DNA of 64,000 nt, taken from Sphaerosporella brunnea (Eukaryota; Ascomycota; Pezizomycetes; Pezizales; Pyronemataceae). The stretch lies in assembly GCA_008704415.1 (NCBI GenBank), contig VXIS01000039.1, positions 62,001 through 126,000 of the forward strand. Direction: 5' to 3'. Every line of letters starts with the position of its first letter. The stretch's first letter is position 1. Under the pieces are notes generated by a model. The model was not told the DNA's origin. It did no database searches and saw nothing but the letters and a program-made list of their open reading frames with translations. This document shows, piece by piece, positions 10,313 to 20,462 of the stretch. Made by a program: the position numbers and the translations under genes.

Positions 10313-13300
10313 TCACTCATTTGCCCACTTCTGCGACATCCCCTCCCGCTTCTGTATCATCCGTTGAGGAGGTAACGACCAACCAAGCCCACTCTTTCCA
10401 ATAGCAGCGCCGATCCTAGGCACAACCCAAACCTCTCTCTTTTTCCCATCCGAACCCGGCAAGATCTTAGGAGGCTTCGACTCCAGCGGTTTCGAGTATG
10501 TTATCAGTGGCGTGCCTTGAGCGAGTGCAGCCAGCTGTCCACCTTTGATGGTGGTCAACGGCTTCATCCAGACCTTGCCGCTGCCGGATACGGACTGCGT
10601 CAGTTCGCTGTAGATCACGTACTCCGGCTTCGTGTTGCTCATGGCTAGCACGGAGGTTTGATGTAGGAATACGGAGCGCTCCGAGAGCTCATCGGACGGC
10701 CGGGCGCTGGAAGGGAATAGGGTGATGTACGGTATCTGCGTGGATTGCTTGATGTGGTTGAGCTTGAAGTCTGAGTTGGGGAGTAAGTCGGCACGGATGG
10801 CGATGTTGTCGATAAAGCCGGCTGCGACGATCTGCTTCAATGCTTTGATCTATTCCCCGTGGGACTAGTTAGTAAACGTTTCCCTCATTGACGAGCGGGG
10901 GGGGGGGGGGGGGTTACCTGTAGTTTTGAAGGAGGCGGCAGCTTAGCCTGGAAGGATGGTAGAACTCCCGGACAATTGTCCATGACGATTTTGGAGACTT
11001 GTTGCCTGAGTTTCCTAGTTTCTTCCATCGCTTTCAATCGGATGAAACTGCGCGTGCAGAAGTCTGGGGCGTTCTTTTCGTACTCGAATGCACACACCAC
11101 CGCTAACAACTTGATCACGTCGCTTTCGGGGTCCATGGCTGCGAAGTTGGTGTGCGCGCGAAAGTAGCTGCTGCGTAACTTGGATTTTGCGTCGTTGGCT
11201 ACTCCGCTCGAGAATGAGGGGACATCTTTGTCTTGCTCTTCCTCATCATTCGCGTCGAACCCAAGCTGCTGCTGAGGTATGAATATATCACCGACTGAGA
11301 GGGCGGAGACTATGGCAATCACATAGGGTAGACAACCATGTTGCTGTCCTATCATGAGGATTTTCGCGAATCGGGGAGACAGCGGGAAGTAACTCATTGT
11401 GCGGCCCAACTCTGTGAGGGCGCCATCCGAGGCAATGGCACGTAAATATCCCAACAACTGTGCCAATTAGCACACGTGCCAAGTCAAAGATAGAGTGAAA
11501 ACGAACCTTTTCCGCCTTGTGGAGACTCTGCCTGTCAGGCGGTGACGGGAACGGGAAGTTAACAATGGTGTCGATATTCATGGCCTTCATTTGTAGAACA
11601 ACACCTGATGATACCATTAGCTAGGGCCTCACTAACCTTGGATACACTTTTTTACCTTCGATCGGCATGCGTAGCAACTCCGGCTTCGCATACTTCTCAA
11701 ACTCGGTCTCGTATATTGCGCTGGAGTACAGTTTGTAGCAATGACCAGGGCCGGTTCGTCCAGCTCGACCAGCACGTTGCTCTGCACTAGCCTTGCTTAT
11801 CCATTGGATCCTGAAGCTCTGAACCCCAGTGGTTTTGTCATAGTGTCTCTCCTTCGACCGTCCACAGTCGACAACGTACCGAATACCGGGAATGGTCAGG
11901 GACGTTTCCGCAACGTTGGTGGCAAGGACGCAAAGACGAGTCCCCTCTGGAGGCTGCTCGAACACCTTGAGTTGTTCTCTGGTCGGAAGCAAGGAGTAGA
12001 GAGGCAAAACATGGAGAGGATACTCCACGTCTACATCTCCCATTTCGTCCCCGAGATTCTGGTCCTCATCATCCGAGATGGGGTCCTCCTCGTCTTCAGC
12101 GACTGCCTGCGGTGCTTCCTGCCCTAGTTCTACGTCTTCATTCTCCACAATGGCTGCAAACAAAAGGTCAGCCGTCAAGCCCGCGTCGGCCACGAGAATA
12201 TGTATACCTTCACTTGCCAATACTTTGACTTGAGGTTGTGACACCTTCTCGGTGCGCTTCTCGTGCTGCCTCGATTTCACTGGGAATACTTGCTTTAGTT
12301 TCCGCTGCAATGCCAAAATTTCATTTTGGCCGGTGAGAAACACAAGGATGCCTAAAGGTTTGATCAGCATGTGAATATCGGGTTAGGCGACCTGGCAGAG
12401 CACACCTCCTGGGGGAAGCCTTCTGTTGATCCGGCAGACCTTCTTGTAAGCCTCTTCGACGTAGTCTGAAGCCGTTCGCCTGGAAAAATGAGGGGTCACG
12501 GGATGTTGTCGAGCATCAATCTTGAGTAATGGCGGCGGCGTAGAAAACAGCGTTGTGTTTTGAACGAAATCTGAGACTCGTAGTGTTGCAGACATGACGA
12601 TAAGCCTCAAAGGTTTGGTTTCTTCCTTCTTTTTACTCATGGTCTCCCGCAAACGTACGACTCGACTCATGACACCGATCAAGATGTCGGTATTGATACT
12701 TCGTTCGTGGGCCTCGTCAATGATAATTGCTGAGTACTTACTGAGCAGGAAATCCTCTGCCAACTCCCGAAGCAAGACACCATCTGTCATGAACTTGATG
12801 GCCGTGTTTGCATTTACCGTTCCGTCAAATCGAATCTGATAGGAAACCTTGTCTTTACCTCCCTCCCCAAGCTCAGTTCCGACACGTTTGGCCATAGATA
12901 CTGCTGCTACACGACGTGGTTGCGTGACACCTATCATCCCCGGCGTTGGACTTCCCGGCGATCCATACCCAGCTTCGTAGAGGAACTGTGGGACTTGAGT
13001 GGTCTTTCCGGAACCAGTCTCTCCACAAATCACAACACACGGGTTACTATGTATAGCTTCCATGATCTGTTGTTCCTCTGCTACCACTGGGAGAGCCAGG
13101 CGGGCGGTCTGTATGTCTTCCGCACGCTCCACGTTCACATAGTGTACCTGCATTTCTGATTCAGCCCCGGCGCCTGCGCATTGTGGTACTATGAACTACC
13201 TTTCTATCAACCTCTGGCACGCGCAACTCTTCCGGAGGGGGTGTCATGTCTTCTTCCTTTCGTCTTGGGATATGAACAATTGTCGCCTTTGCTTCCATTA

Positions 13301-14345
13301 ATGCCTCTATATTAGACTTGATAAGTGCAGGTCCACCATCGACCACAGTTCGCCTCTGCGCCAAGGCCCATTCTTTGAAAGCTGCGGCCTTTTCAGACCG
13401 TCCTTTTTTCACTTTGCCCACTGGTTCGTCGCTTTCACTTTCGTCTTCACTCCCTTCTGAGGATTCCGACGTGTCCGAACCAGATTCCTCTTCCGTAGCA
13501 TCGTCAGAAAAGCCTCTCCACTCTTCCTCTTCCTCTTCTTCGCCACTCTCGCCCGAGGAAGAGTTCTCCTCGTACTCCTCGCTTTCTGCTTCACCCATGG
13601 ATGTGTCCTCCTCAGACTGTTCCGGTTCATTGATGATCAAAAGCGGTGCCTTCTTGGGCCTGCGATTCTTCTTGATGCGCTTAATGACGGGAGGCCCGAA
13701 AGATTCGGAGTCTAAGGGTCGCTTTAAACCGGCGCCGACAGCTACACCAATAGAGAATGGAAGCGCAGGTTGAATCTGCGTCTGCACAGGTGCCGCTTCC
13801 TGTTCATCGGGGCCGCTACCCTCTGCAGACTCATCTGCGATAGGAATGCCAAATGACTCGTCATCAACGGACCGTCGCTCTTCGTAGAGAATGGCCCTAT
13901 TTGCCTCTAAGTTTATACCCGCCTGTTCCTCCAACAGCGCACGCTTGATCTGCTGTTTCTTGGACTCACGCGATGCTCCGATGCTTCTGGTGCTGGTGAG
14001 CAAGCTGGTGTCTACCTTCGTTTCCGCGAGCTTCTCCAGGATAGCAGCCGTTTCTTCCTTTTTGAGTTTCGTCTCGATGTACTTGTTAAAACGCTTCTGC
14101 TTCTTGGCAGACATTTTTGGTTGCTGCGCTTTGAGCTCCTCCCTCAATTGCTGCCGACGCTTCTCGGCTTTCTCGGCTGCTGTGAGCGGAACTATAATCT
14201 CCACATTGGGATCCGAGACTGTGGAAGTCTGAGGAGCTGGCGAACCGCCTTGGCCATCGTCGCCGGCAGTTTCTTGGTGCTTTTGCGCATTGGCACGCCG
14301 CCGCTGCTTGCGCTCACGAGTAGGCTTGAAACTCTTCAGCGGCAT
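10313..14345 (-). CDS. ECM16: DEAH-box RNA helicase of the small-subunit processome (Ecm16/Dhr1, DHX37 type)
   Basis: Nucleolar ATPase that, in yeast, releases U3 snoRNA from pre-18S rRNA. Seven exons: 14345-13200, 13147-12406, 12351-12208, 12153-11656, 11604-11507, 11457-10918 and 10849-10313 (1234 residues). The N-terminal 380 residues are basic and then acidic, with runs of Glu/Ser, as in the family. Helicase motifs: GETGSGKTTQ (I), DEAHERS (II), MSAT (III), NVAETSLTIPG (V) and QRAGRAGRTGPG (VI), followed by winged-helix, ratchet and OB-fold regions. Intron 3 (12154-12207, 54 bp) is in frame without a stop and is easily missed; I removed it on splice signals and because the flanks join as ASE|AIVENED. 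Intron 6 contains a G17 tract. The resemblance is to Dhr1 rather than Prp22, Prp2 or Prp43. Confidence 0.93.
10897..10913. repeat. G17 homopolymer inside ECM16 intron 6
   Basis: A run of 17 G on the plus strand (C on the sense strand of ECM16) begins 4 nt inside the intron 10850-10917, right after the donor GTAAC on the minus strand. It is probably length-polymorphic. Confidence 0.8.
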
Positions 14346-14784
14346 CGATTGTAGGTGGTGGGGATAGTCGGCTTGACCGGAGGTGGATGTGTCGCACTTC
14401 AGTCGCGAAAAAAAGTATGCACGTCCGCAGCCCGTCGGGAGCTAAGGGCTAGGGGCCAGACACGGGTTGGACTATTTAGGTAAGCTGCAGTTACCCGGTG
14501 CCCCTTCTTTCACATGAAGGCAAGGGTCCCCACTCTAAGCCGAACACGGTAAATAGCACTCGTCATGCAACACCACTCCGCCACGACTGCGATCTCAGCT
14601 TCTTTGAAACCAAATTACAAAACTCTCGGACCGATATCCCGACTTCCCACGCCAACGCAAGCAAGCCGTGTCATCGCGAATCGCTGCCTCACGTTCCTTA
14701 CCTTGCCTTCTGTTCTTTTTTCTCTTTATTCGGCTCTTTTTTTTCTCGAGTTCCTCTCGGCAACCTCAGCTATAGCTTTCAACT
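14346..14784. promoter_or_regulatory. Bidirectional promoter interval, ECM16 / DUF2015
   Basis: 439 bp separate the divergent start codons of ECM16 (-) and the DUF2015 gene (+). The half next to the DUF2015 gene is T- and CT-rich (about 14700-14760), as often seen in fungal leaders. No specific operator is recognised. Confidence 0.5.
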
Positions 14785-15346
14785 ATGGGCCTCACCGATC
14801 ATTACATGCTCTGGTCCTATGCCCTCGTCCTTGTGGCTTTCAGCACCGGCAAGCTCAATATTCCCTTACACGGCTCCATATTTGCATACTAATCTTCCAT
14901 TCAGCCCTCTACCTCTACCGCGCCCAGTGGATCCCAGTCCTCGAGAACATCCTGCCTGAGCAAGCCTATGAGCGACTGCGCCCATCGACCTTTGAAGACG
15001 ACATCGAAGCTGGGCTAAGGTGACCCATCCGCCTTCTTTCGCGCACACTTCACTGACAAGCGCACTGCGCAGTTCGGATGCCTTCTCACTGGCCAGCAAC
15101 ATAGCGGACGGCGATAGTCGTGCTGGACTAGATGTCGCAAGCAAGAAGGAAATATTGCGGATCATGAAGCGGCAAAAGGTTGATTTCGACGAGGCCAGAA
15201 ATATTTTCATGCAGATGAAACTGGCAAGGAATGGGATTGCGCCGGATGGCAGACCTACCGGTATGTTTGTCTGCCGAGAAATGAGGCCAGGGCGGTACGT
15301 GCTGAACAGTTGCTTTGTAGATCCGAGAGCCGTGTTTTTCTCGTGA
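14785..15346 (+). CDS. DUF2015 family small membrane protein
   Basis: Fungal protein family of unknown function with one N-terminal membrane helix. Four exons: 14785-14848, 14905-15019, 15073-15260 and 15321-15346 (130 residues). The start MGLTDHYMLWSYALVLVAFS leads straight into LYLYRAQWIPVL, giving the helix plus basic flank. The conserved domain follows: SSDAFSLASNIADGDSRAGL, then an EILRIMKRQKVDFDEAR helix, NGIAPDGRP and the tail DPRAVFFS. The first intron starts with GC rather than GT (14849 GCAAGC ... TACTAAT ... TTCAG at 14904). No GT donor in that exon restores the frame, while the GC donor gives a 56-bp intron with a strong branch site. It is divergent from ECM16 and convergent with the SUMO ligase. 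Confidence 0.85.
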
Positions 15347-16172
15347 AATCGGATGGTGAGAAGAGTGCTGGCTACAGCTTGTTGCTCTGTGCTCATCATG
15401 AGATATCACTCTAAGCATTATTTTGAGCTGGTGGCCATAGCATGGTGGGCGGGTGAAGTTGCATCTGGGCGTCTCATTTTTGGTTCGGTTTGATTTTTTT
15501 CACACAGTTCCTCACTCACTGCGCAGTTTTCCTCACTGCATCAATTTTTTTTCGTTATATTCCCCCATTTCATTGTCAGTTGGATTTGATAGGTGCGAAG
15601 GATGGGTACTTATTATGCGAATTTGAATATCGGTGGTGGGCCATGTCAAAAGTCCTCCACAGGTGTGGCACAAGCACGAAATGCCAGCATCAATCCGGGC
15701 CGATGCTGTCATTCCGAGGCCCTCCTTTAATTCCTGTTTTCCCCGCCTGACTACGGCTTTTGCCATCCAATCGGTTTATTTTGATTAATTTCAGTGGCAG
15801 ATGAGATACTGCCCCCTATGGGAGGGCTTGTAAGATAGATGGTAGAGAAATGCCTCTTATAGACCGGATGCACATATCATAAAATATTGCCACCGCCTTC
15901 ACATTTAGAACTATTGCCAACGAAAGCGAGCAGACTGACAAAAAAGAAAAAAAAGAAAAACCTCAACCCACAAAAAAACCCCGAGACTCCAAGTTAACCT
16001 TTTACCACCCAGGAAACAGAAGAACCGCAGAATCGCAGCAAGTAGAACCCGAAGCTAAACCAATATCACTGCTCTAAGACTTGTTCGATAGAAGTTGAAC
16101 AAACACGATGCGCCAGGAAAAAATTGCAGCAAAGAAAACATCACTAAAGGAAACAGCACATTAGAATCAAAA
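15347..16172. other. Intergenic, convergent 3' ends
   Basis: About 0.8 kb between the DUF2015 gene (+) and the SUMO ligase (-). A/T-rich stretches near 15940-15980 may be 3' UTR or terminator sequence. No gene is seen. Confidence 0.5.
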
Positions 16173-18059
16173 CTAGTCATACCAACCTGGAAGCCTGTTT
16201 GAGTATTGATCTGATGGAGCTCGTACCGGTGAATGTTCGTTCTGAGTTACCGAATCGGAAGGCGAAAACCCCGAGCCAACACTCGAGGGAGTGGGCAAGA
16301 CGTTGTGGCGCTTGGTCGGCCGAGGAGGTTCGTCGTCATCACTCAAGGTCAAATCTATGACGTTCGAAGCGGGGCGTTTGTTCGTTCCATTGCTGCCACG
16401 TGTGACCGTGTCTTCCTTGGGGTGCAAAGCGGCAGTCAAGAAGGACGGCATCAAAGTGCTATCGTCATCATCATCAAGGTCGACGACCTGAGTCTTAGAT
16501 TTGAAGTCCTCATCGTCCGAATCGTCCGGCACTGGAGAGTTGGAAGATTCTACCGCCACAGACCATTTTCCATCCGAATCTATTGTGACAGATTCAACGT
16601 TTTTAGGCGTAGAATTCAATATATCCTCAAAATACCTGGAAAGCTTCCGTTTAACAACGAAGTACCATGTGCAAGCAGAGAGAAAGACGTACCTGTCAAT
16701 GACAAGCTGCTTGAAGGAGATGCTTTGGCTGCAAGTTGGACAAGTCCATGTCTCCGTCACGAGTCAATATGACCACTTGGAATTAGGTAGAGGTGTATTG
16801 GTAACCTACCGGCGCCTGAAGTTGTAGCTGTAAGAACGAGGTGGCATCAAAGCACTGTACATGCTTGCAAAATATCGACCGAACAGGGAGCTCTATGCGC
16901 AGCGTTGACAGCGGACACTTCAAAGACATGATGGTTGATGTCGCAACGAGATCGGAGTCTCCGTTCTTGCGGACCACTGTATATGCATGTTAGAGGCATG
17001 CGAGAATGGTACCAAGGGAAAAGATGTACAATCTGTGATGACTTCTTCCTTGGAGATTGAACTACCACTGTACAGTCGCTTCACAAGGTTCTCGACTGTC
17101 TCGGTTTTGATATAGTTGACCATGAATACAAATTCCTGTTTGCAGTTTTTCAGCAACAAAAAAAGTAATCAGAGTTTGACAACTGCAAAACCTTTTGAGT
17201 AACAGCATAGGTAAGACTGATTTCGTTCCGATAATTTGGGACCATCTTCAATTTGTCGGTGATATCGGCAGGACGTGTGGATCCTGGTTTGTTCTTCAAG
17301 CCACGAAGGTTCAAACCAGACACTGCAAGGTCGTTCACACGCACCTCGACCTGATGCGGAAAGGCAACATTGGTGTCCCGGGTGAACCCCATAACAGGCT
17401 CCATCGCTGCGCAGTATACCATGCATCGATGGGATTTGTCGTTCTTCATCTGTAAGACTTGCGCCTCGGTGAGGGTGACGGTCACAGAGACAGTGTTTCG
17501 GTGCTGCTGCATGATTGGGCATCTCCCATAATCGCTCATAGTAGTAAGTAGCGTGTAGAACGGGGACTCCTTGAAGAAGATGCGGGGTATATCTGACGAG
17601 CACATCGTCAGCCTGAGACGCCCAGAATAGCACTTGGATAGACATACTTGCGCCGAGGGTAAACGTGCTCGCACCAGCGAAAATAGGAGCTTGACTCGTA
17701 CGACCGGCTGGCACAGAAGACGAGAATGCATTGGTACCAGTCGGATAACCAGGGACTGTTCTCGCCGGCGGAGATTGCCCGCCGTCGGGTCGATATACCA
17801 GGTTCTTAACCCGCTGAAACGCCGAGACGTCGTTTCTCTTGACAATATCTTCGATATCTGGGATTGGCGTCAGCAAGTACAATGGCAATCAAGTGCTTGG
17901 GGAACCTTTACGCGTGATCAAACGCCTCTGCAAGGGGGCTTTGAGCCCGCTCGCTGGCTGCCCCTCGTTTTTCAAAACATGCTGCAGCTGGCGCACAATG
18001 AGGTGGCTATTGACATATCGCATGAGAGACGCAGCCTCATCCTTGGTTATAGTCGCCAT
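16173..18059 (-). CDS. SIZ1: SIZ/PIAS-type E3 SUMO ligase
   Basis: Nuclear E3 that promotes transfer of SUMO from Ubc9 to targets such as PCNA and septins. Seven exons: 18059-17912, 17857-17648, 17592-17192, 17135-17030, 16976-16810, 16751-16693 and 16635-16173 (517 residues). Domains in order: SAP-like helical N-terminus (RYVNSHLIVRQLQHVLK); PINIT domain with FFKESPFYTLL and LTYAVTQK; SP-RING (MSLKCPLS...IFCKHVQCFD...WTCPTC) with zinc ligands in place; then an acidic, low-complexity tail with two SUMO-interaction-like motifs, VVDLDDDDD and NVIDLTLSDDDE. It is shorter than yeast Siz1 (about 900 residues) and typical of filamentous fungi. It is divergent from the Ybl028c-like gene. The choice between SIZ1 and SIZ2 orthology is open. 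Confidence 0.9.
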
Positions 18060-18560
18060 GACGATGGTAAATCAGAGAAGTGGTGCTGGAAAGGAACGCG
18101 ACGTGATCACGAGACGTTTTGTGGTTTGGCGGCGATTAACAGTAGGCGAGATGCGGCATTGAGGAGTCGCGAAATGGTGGCACGTCCCTCACGTTGGCTT
18201 GGGGCGTACTCTAGCTAGCCGTGTAATATGGAGGAGAGGAAATGGAGTTTTTTCCTTTCAAGCAGAAATCGTCTTGAAAATGTGGGAGGAGTGGGAGAAA
18301 CAGGGAGTGGTTGCAGCGCGTCTCTCCCAGCAGTTTGGCGTCAGGGGTGATAAGCGATCAGATGAGAGCCGCAGGTTGGTGGATTATCTAATCTAATTTC
18401 TCTGATCCGCTCTGAATCGCTTCAGGTTGCCAGACCTAGCCAAGTCCAGCTAGCCTGCTGTTTTCTGCTTGCCTCGAAACTTCAGCTTCTAAGTTTGTCG
18501 CCCCTTCCTGCGCCCTCCAATCAACAAACCACACCGTCCTTTCAGCGCATCGCAAAAACA
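18060..18560. promoter_or_regulatory. Bidirectional promoter interval, SIZ1 / Ybl028c-like
   Basis: 501 bp between divergent start codons. No recognised operator, TATA box or riboswitch. The stretch before 18561 carries a plain A-rich Kozak context (CAAAAACAATGG). Confidence 0.5.
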
Positions 18561-19043
18561 ATGGCAAAGTCCGCTAGAGCCTGTAGGTTCAGGGGGAATC
18601 CCTCGTGGGTGCAGATGCAAAAATTCTAACATCCGTCAAACAGCTGTTTCGAAGCGCAACAGCGCAGCCCGCCGCGACACTATTTACAAACCGGTCGAGG
18701 ATGAGCGCCTGCAGAGACTGTCTGAGAAGCTCTTGGAGATTGCGAAAGCGGGTGTTCCCACCGGTAGCCCCCCGCCCCACCCGGCTCCTCCTTTTCGGTT
18801 CCTAACGCTCTTCTCGCAGAATCCACGAACCCCGTCAAGAAGGATGGCGAAGCCATGGATGTGGCCGAGGACGCTGTTAAGAGCACAAGCACTGAGTCTG
18901 AACCCTCGGCGAGCAAGAAGAAGTCGGGAAAGTTCAGGGTTCACGGAAGCCGTCACGCAAGAAACACTATCACCTTCCCCAGCCTGCGCAAGAACGCCGG
19001 GAAGAATGTTGGAAGCAAGTCCGGAAAGAGCAAGCGCAAGTAA
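18561..19043 (+). CDS. Small basic nucleolar protein, DUF2423 / Ybl028c-like
   Basis: A 117-residue lysine/arginine-rich protein whose start, MAKSARASVSKRNSAARRD, is the hallmark of the DUF2423 family; the yeast member Ybl028c is nucleolar and associated with ribosome biogenesis. Three exons: 18561-18582, 18644-18751 and 18820-19043, with introns of 61 and 68 bp. The first exon is only 22 nt, so no long ORF covers the true start. The middle helix reads PVEDERLQRLSEKLLEIAKA; the C-terminus is basic (GSKSGKSKRK) and would serve as a nuclear/nucleolar signal. It is divergent from the SUMO ligase. Molecular function is not established. Confidence 0.85.
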
Positions 19044-20462
19044 GGCGTGAGAGAGCCCCACGGTCCCTAAGGATCTTGCATTTCTAGAGTACCTGTCAAA
19101 AATGGTTCAGGCGTTCGGGAAAATCGGGTTGTCTATTTTGATGGTTCCTTTCAGCATCTGTTCCTCAAAAATTTTCATTTGACATTCTTCAGTTAAAGGA
19201 GTCTGCACGGCGCACGTCCATGAAAGATCTGTGATTAGGAGCATGCCACAATATTGAGTTTTTTTTTTAATCTTTCTAATATTGCTGTTTCTGGCATAAG
19301 CCAGACTGAGTACTATGATAAGTACTTCCTACCTACGTGGGCAAGTATGTCCTTCCTCTTGCAAGCGCATATGGACTTTTCTAAACTCATCGTTGATCTC
19401 AGGATCATCGTAGGATTTGTATTCTCTCTCTGGGCGGCTGCTGTGCATCCCCTAGCTGTACTCACGTACTGCTATGTAACTTTGAAAGTGTGTGATATGA
19501 GATATCGCACTATATTGTATCTCACCGATCTCTCATCACACCAACATACATGCAGATAGCACTTTAGTGGCATTTGTCGAATGCTGGAGGAAATAAGTAC
19601 AAGGTAACTAACATCGTTCCGCGTGGCATGCTGGCAGCTAGAAGAGTACTTTTCCACGGGGCACCTATCAGTTTCAAATTAGGTACTGTACTCTCGCAAG
19701 AGAAATATAAGGCACCCTCATACATGTGCTGGCCCCTATTGGGGGGGGGGGGGGCGTTCGAGCTGCGGAGTTAAGCCTGATGTTTCCCTTGGTTTTGCTC
19801 GAAAGTTCACTGTTCGGCGTTTGCCCCACCGAGTTATCGTCCATGATGCATTCCCGAAGTGATTTTTCGGCTTATCCGCGCAGTGTCGAAAGTTGCCCAA
19901 TATGACTGATTGTGTGGACAGAGATTATATAACGAGGGTGACTGACCAATAGACTCTTCATTAGAGTATATAATCTCTTTGGTGGTCGTATTGGGCACTT
20001 TCGACACTCCACTGTTCAACGAAGTCCAAGAGATCAATTCTGGAAGCATGAATAGGTCTTGTTCCTGAGGAAGGTGAATGCTGTATGATATTTACCCGTA
20101 CCCTTCGCGATGAAACTCTTGTAGACGAAGTACGTATTCCTTTCTCCGGCGGAGAATTCATGACACAGGCCAAAAAAATTGTTGACTAAGCCGTTTGACC
20201 ACTTGAAAACGGATACCGTATTATCCCGGTAATAAGGCAATTTCACCGGCGACGTACCGTTCATGGGTTAGTGTTACCCGTTCTAGTTTAGCGCTGTCCC
20301 GATCTTTTCGAATTCATCGAGTGTAGTTGACCTACCCTAACCCTGACCGGTGCAACCGCGGCAGGCGCTAAAAAAGTTTCGACAATATGAGCGGCACAAG
20401 TTCTTCAGACACCACCGCCACACTCTTCCAGTACAGCAAACTCACCCCGCAATCAGCGAACA
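19044..20462. other. Intergenic with a hairpin element and repeat remnants
   Basis: About 1.4 kb containing a G14 tract (19741-19754), an inverted repeat (19882-20009), a segment related to the 5.6-5.85 kb repeat (about 20215-20235) and a telomere-like CCCTAACCCT (20334-20343) upstream of PET127. Short ORFs here overlap these repeats and are not credible genes. Confidence 0.55.
19882..20009. mobile_element. Short palindromic element (MITE-like)
   Basis: The left arm AGTGTCGAAAGTTGCCCAAT, continuing ATGAC...AGAGATTATATA, pairs with the right arm TATATAATCTCT...GTCGTATTGGGCACTTTCGACACT. The terminal stem is about 25 nt with one bulge, plus an inner 12-nt stem. The roughly 128-bp structure has no coding potential. 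No clear duplication of flanking bases is visible. Confidence 0.65.

Noticed and set aside
13409..13630. Basic minus-strand ORF inside ECM16 exon 1
   Set aside because: Shadow of the acidic Glu/Ser repeats of ECM16 read in another frame.
20034..20264. 76-residue minus-strand ORF with a protein-like look
   Set aside because: Its end overlaps the repeat shared with 5.6-5.85 kb and an inverted repeat lies beside it; no splice partners or family match.
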